Source of the DNA: Pterois miles
Lineage: Eukaryota > Chordata > Actinopteri > Perciformes > Scorpaenidae
Assembly: GCA_947000775.1 (NCBI GenBank)
Contig: CAMQGK010000318.1
Location: 4,576,001 to 4,640,000 of the forward strand
Direction: 5' to 3'
Length of the DNA: 64,000 bases
Shown: one piece after another, positions 25,900 to 38,067 of the stretch
Layout of the letters: each line of letters begins with the position of its first letter
Numbering within the stretch: the first letter of the stretch is position 1
Program-made: the position numbers and the translations under genes
The notes under the pieces: generated by a model
Database searches by the model: none
What the model saw: the letters and a program-made list of their open reading frames with translations, nothing else
What the model was told of the DNA's origin: nothing

Positions 25900-27829
25900 T
25901 GTCATTTTTCTCTATTTCATGTCACCCAGCTACCTCTGTCCAACTTCACATTTTCAGTAATTACAGGTTGACAAGCACTTGATTTGTGTCTTTGCAATGA
26001 GTTCATGTGTGTTCTATAGTGGAGCATTACTTAGTATGCAGTGTGATTTCTCCTTATGTTTCCAAGCTGGGAATTAATGAAGAGGCTCACATGGCCTCAT
26101 GCTGCTTTACATGACAGGTGCAGCAGAGCAAAACTGACCTGTATCATGAAAGATGTCATATTTTCAAAAGTAGTGACTTTGCCCCAGAAATCATCCATAG
26201 GTGATCTAAAAACTCGCCTCAGACGTCCAATGAGGAGAGAGAGGTGTTGTTTTTCCCCCGCTGATCTGTGTGTGCATGTGGAGACAGCCACTTGCCGGGG
26301 TTTCCAGGAAGGGACAACAACAATAGCTGCTGTGCTGCTAACATAAGAATTCAGCCGAACCACATTCTCCACACAGCTTTGTCACAGCGTACATTCATTC
26401 TGCGGCGAAGTGAGCGCAGCAGTGACAAAGAACAAAGAATGTGCAGAAAGAAAGGAGAAATGCTGAGAAATGTGGAGAAAACAAAAGCTGGTTTCCTTTC
26501 CTCTAAACAGTCCAAAGAAAGGAACGTCACAAAAAATGTTTGTGACTGTCAGAAATGGATGTTTCTGGAACTTGGATGACTGTGAGATATCAGGACTTAC
26601 ACCTCGATACCTGACACTGTCACATCATCTATATACGAGTACCTCTCAGCCCCCTGCACATGGTATTATACTCTTATAATCGCACACACTGGCTTCCATT
26701 CCTCTCACAAAGGCAGGACATGAATGTCTATGTCCCTCCTCGGCAATTTTCTCTTTAATGGGCCTCCAGACAATCTCTTGTTTTCATCTGTCTTACAGTT
26801 TTGACCTCTGGCCCAGTCATTGCTTCAGCTGAGTATAAAAACTCAAGATTTATCGCCTCTCTCTGGTGGAGGAAGCTGTAAAGGGAAAAAAAATCCAAGC
26901 AAGGCTTTTGCAGTATCACTTGAATCTTGAACTGATTCCAGGATTATTTTGTGCATTTTTTTTTTAAATTCAACTCAAACAGTTCTGCATTTGGCTCCAT
27001 TGACAAACTAAACTATGCTGGCAGCAACTGTCTGTTTGATCTGAGATGATTTTTTTGTTGTTGCTGCTAGTTGCCCCTGTCTGTGTTGTCTTCAGGCTCC
27101 CTGCTTTTATCCATCATATCTATTGATTGCCAGTTTTTTTTTTTTTGTCTGCTGTTTTGACTGAGTTGGCAGGGTGTTGTTGTTTTAAATAGAGCTGTTA
27201 GTGGATTTCTTTGGCTCTACTGTCATCCTTTTAATATTCATAATGAAATGGAACAAATCCACGGATGGGTGGTTTCACAAGCACTAAATAATGCATTTAA
27301 TTCAAACATGCAAGCACATACTGAAGCTAGGAATGGCATTATTTGAAAAGGGTGCATTTATGATATTTTTTTATATTGATATACAGGGCAGTTATGTGAA
27401 ATGTCCTCAGAATAATTCCATCGAATTTCTGAAAGTAGCTCAGACATATTGATGACTGTGGGTTAGAATGTAATATTAATGCTTATAGCACCCAGAATAC
27501 ATAATAATGATTGAGAATCTGTGGAAAATCTAAAAGTATAATCATGGATAACAGCACAAAACCAAATGTTATGTTTTTGGGACCATACTTTATGTAGTGC
27601 TGATTTTTTTAACATTTATGTATCCAGGTTGCACAGATCCAACTTTTTCATTACCAATTCAATAACAGTGTTAATAATCTGCCTCACTGTGTGGAAGTGA
27701 CTGGAATTAGTGTTTTATGTATATAACAGCATTAGGCTTAAACATCAGTTTCCTCTTCAGGAACAGGAATTATAATTCAAGTGTAAACCTTAAACCTAAT
27801 GCAGCAACAAATTGGTCACAACCTAAACA
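25900..27829. other. Intron 2, unique sequence
   Basis: No further exon or clear repeat is found. AT-rich, with T runs near 26955 and 27135. Confidence 0.5.
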
Positions 27830-27841
27830 GGAATTCAAATT

Positions 27842-28223
27842 CCATCCATCCATCCATCCATCGTCAACCGCTTATGCCGTTAGGGGTCGCGGGGGGGCTG
27901 GAGCCGATCCCAGCTGGCATTGGGCGAAGGCGGGGTTCACCCTGGACAGGTCGCCAGTCCATTGCAGGGCACATAGAGACAGACAACATATAGACAGACA
28001 ACCATTCACACTCACATTCACACCTACGGGCAATTTAGAGTCATCAATTAACCTAAACAGCATGTCTTTGGACTGTGGGAGGAAGCCGGAGTACCCGGAG
28101 AAAACCCACGCTTGCACGGGGAGAACATGCAACCTCCACACAGAAGAGTCCCAAGCCGGATTCGAACCTGCGACCCTCTTGCTGTGAGGCGAGAGTGCTA
28201 ACCACTGCACCACCGTGCAGCCC
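27842..28223 (-). mobile_element. tRNA-headed SINE (SINE-A copy 2), full length, 12-bp target duplication
   Basis: On the minus strand it starts GGGCTGCACGGTGGTGCAG with box A GGTGCAGTGGTTAGCAC and box B GGTTCGAATCC. It runs through the shared body and ends in GGATGG repeats. The flanks GGAATTCAAATT (27830-27841 and 28224-28235) are identical. This is the uninterrupted reference for SINE-A in the window. The open frames across it are by-products. Confidence 0.9.
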
Positions 28224-28269
28224 GGAATTCAAATTACATTATGTAATCTATATAGCATATAAACATAGA

Positions 28270-28366
28270 ACTGATTGGCCCCATTCTCACCAATACTGGA
28301 TCCAGCTATTTGAGTCAGTATCAGCCCGATATCCGATCCGGTATTGGTATTGGTGCATCCCTAATC
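28270..28366 (+). repeat. hAT-like repeat fragment
   Basis: The end CCGGTATTGGTATTGGTGCATCCCT is of the common fish 'gggatgcaccgatac' type. Related pieces are at 30109-30190 and 60770-60850. Confidence 0.5.
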
Positions 28367-28435
28367 TAGGCCAGAACCACAGAGCATGAATGCTCTTTTT
28401 CAGCAACACCTTCCTCTAGATTCACACTTGGATGC

Positions 28436-28515
28436 TGCCCAGTTCAGCCTCACCAGTGCAGTTGGGGGTTAAGCGCCTTGCCCAAAGGCACCTCAACGAT
28501 GTAATGAGGGTCAGG
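28436..28515 (-). repeat. SINE core-like fragment
   Basis: GGGGGTTAAGCGCCTTGCCC and AAAGGCACCTC resemble, in reverse, the GAGCAAGGCACCAAACCCCC core of SINE-B. No head or tail is visible. Confidence 0.45.
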
Positions 28516-29018
28516 CGCTGCTCTTTCACATTCTCTATCACTGCGCCAGGCCGAATGCGTGCACCGCTACATCCATATACTGACCGTGGATATAAAGTAA
28601 TTGCTGCATCTCTCATTCTGACAGCATATGTTGGTCAGGCAGAACTGCAAACTCTGAATTTAGTTGGATTAAAAGGAGCGAGAGGAACCGTTGCACTGGC
28701 TGCTGCACTGAAGCAAAGAAAGGACCAAACCTCTCATGTGAAGCAAGAGGCTTGCATCTCTCTCTCTGTCTCATTCTGTCACTATTGCTCTCTCATCTCT
28801 TTCTCTCCCCAGGCAAGACATTTTTTTGTACTCAATGACAACCTGCACTGTTAGCAATACATGAGTGTTCCTGTTGGCTGCAGATAGCCGTCGCTTCTAG
28901 CAGCATCATTCTTCTTCTGTTCTTCGCACTTGCTTTCACAGATGGGCGCAGATGGACGCAAAAGCCCAAACATGCCGAAACAAGATAAACTTTTCTATTT
29001 ATAGTTATCAGAGCAAAG

Positions 29019-29051
<33 letters not shown>

Positions 29052-29741
29052 CACTCGGCCTAATTCACATCATCTATAAAACGGTTAGTCTACCTCCTCA
29101 TAAAAATGGGCTTTAGCTGTCTCAACTTGTAAAATTCAAAGGTGTGTAATGGATAGTCTCTCATAAAAAGGGTTTCCAATTAATTCTTAGAAGTAGAAGA
29201 CTGAAAATAAATCAGAACGGCTGACGTTTTTAGTTTGTCTTCACAGACGACCTTTACGTTTCAAGTTTCAACACACGCTTCGCTTTGAGCTGCTGGCGAC
29301 TTGAATCTCACTGAACAGACTCGCTGTGCCAATTAAGTTTTTTTTTTTAAATCCAGATCAGTCTCAGTAATTTATACTCCTACTGCCATGGATATGTATG
29401 ATTTCCTACATAAGCGGCCTTGATATCAATCTTGCATATTAAGTTGGAAAAGCCCTGTTTGAAGCTCATATTCTTTGTTTTCTGACACATACAGAAGCAT
29501 TATCATGTCATAACCTCTTGGAAGTGGACACCTCAGATTAGTATCTTCAGCACTGAGTAATAACTTGTGGTTTTGCACTGCACTTAGCAGAGATTAGGGG
29601 ATGATCAGACAAGTACTTAGTAAGACAATAGTGATGACTCCATGGATTGAAAAGTCTCCATAACTCATCTTCATTTTCATGAAGTACATATGCTGATTAT
29701 CTAGAGGAACTGTGGGAATTTTTCTTTGTTACGACTTTGTT
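28516..29741. other. Intron 2, unique sequence
   Basis: A 26-base T run lies at 29019-29044. Nothing else is recognised. Confidence 0.5.
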
Positions 29742-30074
29742 GGGGGCGGCAGTAGCTCAGTCTGTAGGGAGTTGGCTTGGGAACCGGAGGGTCACCGGTT
29801 CAAGTCCCGACATGGACCAAAAACTGAGTGTGAACTGGTAGCTGGAGAGGTCCCAGTTTACCTTTGGGCACTGCGGAGGTGCCCCTGAGCAAGGCACCAA
29901 ACCCCCAACTGCTCGGGGCGCTTGTCAGGAGCAGCCCCCTCACTCTGACATCTCTCCATTACTGCATGTGTGTGTGTTTGTGTGCATGTACCATGTATAA
30001 GTTAAACAGAGTGTAAATTGAATTTCCCCACTGTGGGACTAATAAAGGTTGATCTTCTTCTTCTTCTTCTTCTA
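29742..30074 (+). mobile_element. tRNA-headed SINE (SINE-B copy 2), full length
   Basis: The tRNA-like head has box A AGTAGCTCAGTCTG and box B CGGTTCAAGTCCCG. The core GAGCAAGGCACCAAACCC follows, then CTGACATCTCTCCATTA, GAATTTCCCCACTGTGGGAC and TAATAAAGG, ending in a CTT repeat. It is nearly the mirror image of the antisense copy at 37697-38023. I see no clear target duplication. Confidence 0.85.
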
Positions 30075-30108
30075 CATTTATGAAGTCGCAGTGATGGAGT
30101 GTATGTAA

Positions 30109-30190
30109 GGGATGCACCGATTCCACTCTTTCAGTCCTGATGCCGATACCTGGCCTTTTGGGTATCGGCCAGTACCTCTAGAGTGACTTC
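30109..30190 (-). repeat. hAT-like repeat fragment
   Basis: GGGATGCACCGATTCC, GATGCCGATACC and GGGTATCGGCC match the common fish hAT-derived 'gggatgcaccgat' end. Confidence 0.5.
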
Positions 30191-31607
30191 TAGTTTAGAG
30201 CCTATATATTTACATATGACGTTGCTGCTGTAAGTTACTAGAAATCTTTTGAATGCAGAGATTGTTCATCCAAACCTAAAGGTTATTTAGCCCAATTTGT
30301 ATAATTATGCAGCAGTAGGTTGTACATGCTTTCTGTACAAGCATCTAAATAACAAGTATGAGTTCAGTCTGTACTCATAAAGACTTTTCACACTCCTCAG
30401 CTCTCTCCCTTACATTTTGCATTTCATGAGCCATTGCAGCCTTGTTAGTTGAACAACCTGATTGATAATTATGCTTCACGTGTATTCACTGTGTGACCTA
30501 CAAGCTACTGGAAGGCCTTTCATTTCAGAACAAAAAGCTTGTTGCACCAGAAAATCCACTGGCCATAAACGGCCAATCAGATGTCTTCGTGTCCCGTGTT
30601 TCCTGCTGATGTTATTTCCATTCACTGAAATGTGAAATATGTAAGAAGCTCCTCGCGCTCTCTCAAGGCTGCGTATCCTCTATAACTTTATTGTCCACAA
30701 GAGAAGAGATGATTTTCAAGGCACAATGCGTTATTGAAGTACACCTGCTTTGTGTTCCGAGTAGCGCTTCCTCCATGCTTTTTTAATCCCCACAACTTCT
30801 GTTTGAAAGCCTGCTACAGACCAAAATGAGGCTACATCCACACTAATACGGACACAATCTCCATCCTGACAACCAAGCCTGAAAACGCCGGTGTAAACAG
30901 GAAGCAGCGCTGGATACGGGAGTTGATGCAAAGCGCTCTAACACCTTGCCTTCTGGGCATGTAGACAGTATTTGCATTATAAAATGCAGACTTTAACAAC
31001 AGCAACAACAGCTGCTGCATGGACAACAGGGTCACTAACGCTTGTAACTTGTTACCCATGTTGAAATTAACCCCAGGTGGTCGAGTATGATGTTTGGTTT
31101 CTTCCAGAAAATGTTCACGGGATGGGGTGTGACGAATCAGGGATCAGCATCAGTGCTTTTCAAGGTTCTGTCTGTCCAGACTAAAACACAGTCAGTAGCA
31201 TTTTCAGTCATCTCTGTTTCAGAGGTTTGAATACGCCAGAGTAGTGTGGACGCTAGGTATAAAGGTGTTTAAATGAAAACATATTAGTGTGGATGCAGCC
31301 TGAGATTGCTGCATAGTTGCAACAAGCCTAAGGCCCCACCCACAGTGGGTTAGAACAAAGTGACCAATTAAACACCCTGCTTTATTATTAAATCACAACA
31401 GGTCACATGTTTTTCAAGAAGCGCACAGTTCATTTCTGTAGAAACTGGATATGCTATTTTGAAGATACAATTATAATTCCTTGATTACACAACATTCACA
31501 CCTTAATCACACAAACGCATACAGTCGACCACATAGTGGGAGGTGTGGCGTGTAAGGCCTGAGGTGAAAAGCGCCGCAGCCGTTAACATTACCAGTGTGC
31601 ACTCCTG

Positions 31608-31608
<1 letters not shown>
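30191..31608. other. Intron 2, unique sequence
   Basis: No gene or clear repeat is seen. Confidence 0.5.
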
Positions 31609-31703
<95 letters not shown>

Positions 31704-31709
31704 GTGTGT
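31609..31709. repeat. (TG)n microsatellite with CG interruptions
   Basis: About 100 bases of TG with two internal CG steps. Open frames across it are artefacts. Confidence 0.97.
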
Positions 31710-34700
31710 CGGTTTTTTGGCACACACGCCGTCGTGCATGTGTGCATGACTTTATGTGTGTGAGCTGCGTGTGGCTGCGTGTCTCTCTCTCTTTCTCGCC
31801 ATCCTCAGTGAGGTTGAGCCGACTGATTTATGGGCCTGCTGGAGGGGCATGTCACGACTTCCTTAACCTGAAAAGCCGGCCCCACCCCCGCATAAGCTGC
31901 TCCGCACTGACTGCCGGTCGTGGCTCCACCTGCAGTTATGTGAAGACGTGCACAGCCGCTCTGTCTTTACAACGTTTCCTGCGTGTGTTTCCAGAGTGCC
32001 TCGAATGTTTGTCATGTCGACACGCATCAGCTACTGCATGTGCTATCTTTGTATCCCTGTAAGTCCATTGAACGTGTGTGTGTGTGTGTTTGAGCCTGAA
32101 GGTGTATACCTTGTGTGGTGAAGGTATATCGAATGTGTGCAAGGTTGCAACAGATTTCACATTTGCTCATAATCCTCTTTCTGTATCATGTCGTCTCTTT
32201 CGCACATATAAATACAAACTGATATGTTCACACAACCCAGCTGTCAGCATGGCCATTCCCTGCATACCTCAACACAAGCAGCAGCAACTATTCACAAGAG
32301 GAGCTGTCAGAAGGAAAAGCTAGAATCAACTTTTGTGTTGTTACTTTATCTGCTCCACTTGACTCCGTTCACTTGTACATTGTTGTAGCTGTTGAGACTT
32401 GTTACACTGACGAGCACAAGGGGCCGGGTTAATACTGCAGGGCAGTCTGTGTCAAGGCATTTTTCAGTGAACACGCGCTCATCGTCACACTCCCCAGTCA
32501 GCCAGGCAGGCAAACGACCATGTGAGAGTTTTCCCACAGCGCAGAGGAGCCCTGTTGTGCAAACATCTTGCATGATCAAGCTCTACCCGAACAAACAGGC
32601 TTCAGTCCAGTTCGCTCGGCAGTCCTCAAGTCATAGCCGAGGCACTGCTGCACCCAAAGCGTGTGCTGTGGTGTGTGAATGTGCGCGTGGGGGTATCGGA
32701 CAGAAATAACCTTTCTGGTGTGAAATATTTTAACACAAGTGGTGAATTTATTACACACGGTGTCAAAGTTGTTGCCTCAATTTGTCCTCATCCCATCTTT
32801 CAGGTCATGCTCCGTCATTTAGCGGCAGGAGAGTTGTGCAACAAGACCAGCATGGCTGGCGGGAGAAAACCTTGATGTTTTCCATAATGGTTGACTCACG
32901 GTAGATTCGCTATTTCTCTCTCTCTCTCTCCCTCCTCTCTCTGTTTGAGAAATGTGCTGGGAAATGTCTCCGGGCACTGGCACCTCCTGCACCGCACTCC
33001 CAATGATGTGGAGACTAGCATCAAGCGCCAAGCAGATGAGTCATTAGCAATGGAGTAATTTTTTCAATTACTCATGATAGTGTGGTGCTAAGCCCCCTGT
33101 TGGCTCCAAAGTATAAATGCCAGGAACATTACTAGTTTGGCAGTGGAGCGGGTGAGAGAACATGTTCAGAGGTGGGGACACTGAAAGAGGGATGACGAAG
33201 GGAAAGAGAAAGGGAAAGGAGTAACACAAGACCCAAAAGAGAGTGGAAAAGAGAACCATGAGGGAGACAGAAACAAAAGAGTAAAGAGAGTGACAGGAGA
33301 GAGACCTAGATGCAGAGTCGGTGGGAACAAATTCATGTTACAGCACCTCTGGGTTAGTTTATGGGGACGAGTCAAGAGAAAAGAATGGAGGCATGGTGTG
33401 CTGAATGGTTTCCATCTCCTCCTCACTCACTCGCAAGAGTGAAAACTAACCCCAGGCTGCGGCAGGTACATGTGGCGGCACATTTCTTAGCCTGTAACCT
33501 TACTTTTATTACCCATAGCTGTGACTCGAGGCGTATCCGGAGCATGCACCGACAGTGACAGATTTTTTCCAGCTACATTGGAAGCCTGTGTCATTAGTGT
33601 GGTAAATTTGGTTCAGTATGTTGTTAGTACAATAATTATAATAATAATAATTCTACAGTGATTTTATCTCATCTGCCTTGTTGCATTTGGAGGATTGCTT
33701 AAGAATTACCTCAGCAATACTCATTCATGCAATACTCTAGCTGATTATAGGCAGCTATAAATAAGCAGGGACTGCAAGGCCAGTAGCTGAAAGCTGGACG
33801 AGGAAGTGAATAATTAACACCCCTCTCCTTCCTCTCACACCTCACAACAACTACAATTTAATGGTAATTTGGGCCATGCAATCAACTCGCCACTGCTCAT
33901 TTTACTCAAATCTTTACTAAGAATTACACCACCTTTCTTTCTTGCCATTAACCATCTACAGACAAGGGACTTCATGACATTTATGTGGTTTCTTTCATAT
34001 TATAGATCTAATATAGGACATGCATGGACACATACAGTGCTGATAAATTAGGAAAACCATGATAGATTAGATTTCCCTTTTCACATCACAGAATAATGAT
34101 GAACATAACAAAATCAATAAAAAACAATAAAACACATTAAGTATTTATTATGCTGTGGCGCAAGAAGGAGCCACTGTATTTAGCAGGAAGAACGTTTTAA
34201 GGTCATCAAGGGCACTGACACACATAGCATTTGAATGGCTGAGATCGCAGCATCCTCTAAACTTGATCAGGAATCCAAGACTTCCGATCGCATCTAAACT
34301 AAATAAAACCATAAAACCAAACATATAATTTATTAGCTTAAAGACAAATAGAGGAGAGGTTGAACCGCAACATGATCAAGGCAGCTACACAAGTGAGTGG
34401 TTTGGGTTGTATTCAAGATTTGTCAATGCATGCTCTGTGGGAGATGATGTATTTGTTTGAAGACAGGGCTCATAAAAATAATTTGTATGATATATGCAAA
34501 ATAAATAAGCTACAAATACTGGCGACAAGGTGCAGAAATTAGTTTTCTCTGTGACCTAAAACACTGCAGGTTATTTATGATGTTGTTAAAAATGAATGAT
34601 GTTTGTTGTTTGACCTCCTTGTGGGCACAAAACATGACCCCTAAGTTGACAACTAGTTACATAGCTACAATAATCTTATTTTTAAGATGTTTTATTCACC

Positions 34701-35430
34701 ACAGGGTGTTCACCTATTTAACAGAAAATAGTGTTGTGTTCCTTCCTGCTCCCTGACTAGTCATTAAGTCTACGCCCCACTCAGTGGTTGCCAGATTTTG
34801 TCAGAAGCGTGCTACCCACTTGTCATATCTACATGATCCCATGAGGAATGACTGACAGGTATTACTTACTGATCTGACAGCGTGGCACTGAGTGATGTTA
34901 ATCCAACGCTCCACAGTGCCAGAGCTGGTGTCAGGTGGTCTTTTTTTGGCTCCGTGCTATTGTTGGAGTCATATTATTTTAATATTTAAAAATGGTCTTA
35001 TCAACATAGTGCAGTGTGAAAAGAGCAGAGACGGAGAAAAGAAAAGTAATAAGCTCCCCCAAAGTGAACTGCAGTTTAATTTAGTTTGTTTGAGAACATT
35101 TATATCAAGATATTAGGTGTGATGATTTCTGATGTATTTAACGGTTCATTGTGGCTCTTAGGTGTAGTCTGATAACCGTTTTGCTGTTGATTCTGTTCAA
35201 AACATATGCACTGAGCTTGAATATGATAAACCAAAGATACTCCCAAGTTACATGCAGTTATAGATCCTACTCTGTTTTGATCATGTAGATTAGTCAGACT
35301 TAATTTTGTTTAATTTTTTTTTTTTTATTTTACTTCCTCTGCTCTCTACACTAACTCATATTCTTCTGTTGAGCCTGGAACAAACATGAGGAAACATGAC
35401 ACAAACGGTAGCAAATCTTACAAAGAAGAC
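31710..35430. other. Intron 2, mostly unique sequence
   Basis: A short TC-rich run lies at 32913-32931 and a purine-rich AGAGA stretch at about 33180-33300. No supportable gene. Confidence 0.5.
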
Positions 35431-35647
35431 ATCCATCCATCCATCTGCGGGGTTGTGGAGCTGATCCCAGCAGACAGGTCTCCAGTCCATCACAGGGCTG
35501 ACCAACCATTCACGCTCATATTCACACATACGGGCAATATAGAGTTATCAGTTAGCCTGCATATCTTTGGCCTGTGAGAGGAAGCTGGAGAACATGGAGA
35601 AAACCCACGCTGACACAGGGAGAACATGCAAACTCCACACTGAAGAC
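35431..35647 (-). mobile_element. SINE-A copy 3, truncated at its tRNA head
   Basis: Shares ATCCATCCATCC, TCTCCAGTCCATCACAGGGC, CGGGCAAT and GGGAGAACATGCAAACTCC with copies 1 and 2. It stops before the tRNA-like head, the usual 5' truncation of a retroposon read on the minus strand. GAAGAC occurs at both edges (35425-35430, 35642-35647). Confidence 0.75.
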
Positions 35648-35699
35648 GTTTAACATCAATTGTGAAGCTGTATCTCTGCAACATAATGTCTAATTTCCT

Positions 35700-36240
35700 A
35701 CATGACTTGGCTCGACTTGACACGAGTCCACTCACTTTTGGTACCAAGTCTATTTCTCTCTTTCGTGTTCCACTGCAGATAGTACCCTCTCAGCTGATCG
35801 CCATAGTGGCGCCATGTGAAACTGCATGAAACACCTGCTGAATCCTTCCATCAGCCACCAAACAGAGGATCGTCTGCTTTGTGTCAATTGCACGGCGTAG
35901 TGTACAGCGCAGTTTTACAGGCTGACAATTTTTAAAGTCTGAGTAGAGTGAATAAAAATATTGCGGTTGGTTTTGATGATAGCGTGGCTATTTAAAAATG
36001 CCAGGTTTGTGCAGGATGTCCATGTCATTCAAGTGAGGATTCTCTCTGACCAATCAGAGGCCTCCAGTGTTTTAACTCCACCTTTTAGCATCAGCTCATC
36101 TCGCTTGGGACCTCGACTGAAGTGGTACCAAAAAAAACCAGGTACCAGGTACTTTCCACAACTTTTGCTAATGGAAAGCCAAAAGAGAGTGAGTCGAGTT
36201 GAGAACAGCCGTGCCACCATGTAGTGGAAATGCGCCATAA
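35700..36240. repeat. hAT-like MITE with inverted ends
   Basis: GGCTCGACTTGAC on the left is matched in inverted form by GAGTCGAGTTGAG with AGCCGTGCC on the right. The stretch GGTACCAGGTACTTTCC, CACAACTTTTGCTAATGG is characteristic of an abundant fish MITE. Edges are approximate. Confidence 0.6.
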
Positions 36241-37043
36241 CACCGTAAATGTGTTATGAGCACGGTTTTCCTGTTTTCCTTGGTGGAAACCAGTGACTCA
36301 GCAGCACATCTCACCTCATTAACAGTTTTTTTTTTTTTTTTTTGGAGGAACTGAAACCCAGTCAAGACCTTTCAAAGAAACGTGGATACTTTGTGTAATG
36401 GCTCTTCTACTGTATGTAGCACCGATATCCACTTGAGAGAAGAGAGGTGTAATTTTTATGTGACTCTCAATGGCCAGAACAAGAGCAATGAGGCTGTACT
36501 GAGCTGTGTAACTGTACTGTGCTGAAAACCATTTCTTCGCTAAACTGATGGTTTAAAAATAGTTTTACGTGTTTCTACGACTCCATGACACTGACAGACA
36601 GTGGAAAGGGTTATGGCTGTGTGTGTTTGTGTGTCTGGCCAGCTGGATAATGGCCAGCAGGCTCAGTGGCGAAGCTGAAGAGTGGAAGGAACAGGAGGTG
36701 GGAGGAGAGGGGAAGAGCAGGAAGACTGACGACTTATTGATGAAATGAGAAATCTCCAGCTCCAGCCTGATAACCTCCCTCCCCCTCACTTAGTGATGAA
36801 TGCTGCCCAGCACTGTAGCTCACACTACTCACATACAGCTTTGGTGCTCGACAGCTGTCGATACATCTGACATTTCCACCAGATATTGTCACATGTACTT
36901 CTGGTTGGAGCACAGCATTACATGTGCTGGTTATATTTTGAAATGCATCTTAAAGGGACTCAGAACGGTTAAAGGTGCACAGTCACGTAAAGCTGTTGTC
37001 TTTATGCATGCTACGTTTCTTATGACTTACTCAAAGTTTATTT
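36241..37043. other. Intron 2, unique sequence
   Basis: An 18-base T run lies at 36326-36343; nothing else is recognised. Confidence 0.5.
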
Positions 37044-38067
37044 TAGGGCTGTCAGAGTCTACGTGATAAATACGCAAATTCGTTTTAACACGAAATTTGC
37101 CGCTTAATTTCTGTAACGTTCTATTGCAGTTAATTTTTTGGAGGTTGTAGCAGGTTCAGTTTTAAAGCTAGAGTGAACATACTGTAACATATGAAACTAA
37201 AAAACCTAAGAATCTGTTGGTACCAGCTGTGTCATACTAGCTTGTTGTGAAGGAGGCTAAATAACACTCCAAACTTTAATACTGGATGTACTGTTATGGC
37301 CATTTTCAAAGGGGTTCCTTGACCTCTGACCTTAAGATATGTGAATGAAAATGGGTTCTCTGGGTACCCACGAGTCTCCCCTTCACAGACATGCCCACTT
37401 TATGATAATCACATGGTTTTGGCCAAGCCATAGTCAAGTCAGTACGCTGGCACACTGACAGCTGTTGTTGCCTGGTGGGCTGTACAATATTTGTTGTTGT
37501 TTTGTGTTATTAATTTATTTCCAAGAATTAATATATACATACATTTGTATAAAGCAAGCATATTTGCCCACTCCCATGTTGATATGAGTATTAAATACGG
37601 GACAAAGCTGCCTTTAAGGTACATTTTGAACAGATAAAAAAAAAAGTGTGATTAATTTGCAGTGAATCACAATTAAGTATGGACGATCATGCGATTAGAA
37701 GAAGAAGAAGAAGATCTACCTTTATTAGTCCCACAGTGGGGAAATTCAATTTACACTCTGTTTAACTTATACATGGTACATGCACACAAACACACACATG
37801 CAGTAATGGAGAGATGTCAGAGTGAGGGGGCTGCTCCTGACAAGCGCCCCGAACAGTTGGGGGTTTGGTGCCTTGCTCAGGGGCACCTCGGCAGTGCCCA
37901 AGAGGTAAACTGGCACCTCTCCAGCTACCAGTTCACACTCAGTTTTCGGTCCATGTCGGGACTTGAACCGGTGACCCTCCGGTTCCCAAGCCAACTCCCT
38001 ACAGACTGAGCTACTGCCGCCCCACCATTAACCGCTATTAGATATTTTAATCGATTGACAGCCTTAG
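37044..38067 (+). repeat. hAT-like interspersed repeat, family 1 copy 2
   Basis: It begins TAGGGCTGTCAGAG and ends ATCGATTGACAGCCTTA, roughly inverted ends. The body includes GAGGTTGTAGCAGG, TTAAGATATGTGAATG and TATGATAATCACATGG. It is the near-complete version of the interrupted copy at 52-800 and lacks that copy's Tc1 and SINE-A. It has its own antisense SINE-B near the right end. No transposase is visible. Confidence 0.8.
37697..38023 (-). mobile_element. SINE-B copy 3, antisense, nested in family 1
   Basis: The reverse complement of the SINE at 29742-30074 over its full length: AAGAAG tail at the left, CCTTTATTAGTCCCACAGTG, GGTGCCTTGCTCAGGGGCACC, and GGACTTGAACCGG plus CTGAGCTACTGCCGCCCC (the tRNA-like head) at the right. 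Family-1 sequence continues on both sides. Confidence 0.87.

Noticed and set aside
29746..29815. tRNA-like sequence with A and B boxes
   Set aside because: It is the head of SINE-B: the rest of the SINE follows and two other copies exist in the window.
31503..32062. Cys/Val and His/Thr repeat frames
   Set aside because: Same artefact of a (TG)n microsatellite.
35431..35650. Independent unknown repeat with ATCC array
   Set aside because: Aligns to SINE-A and is its 5'-truncated copy.
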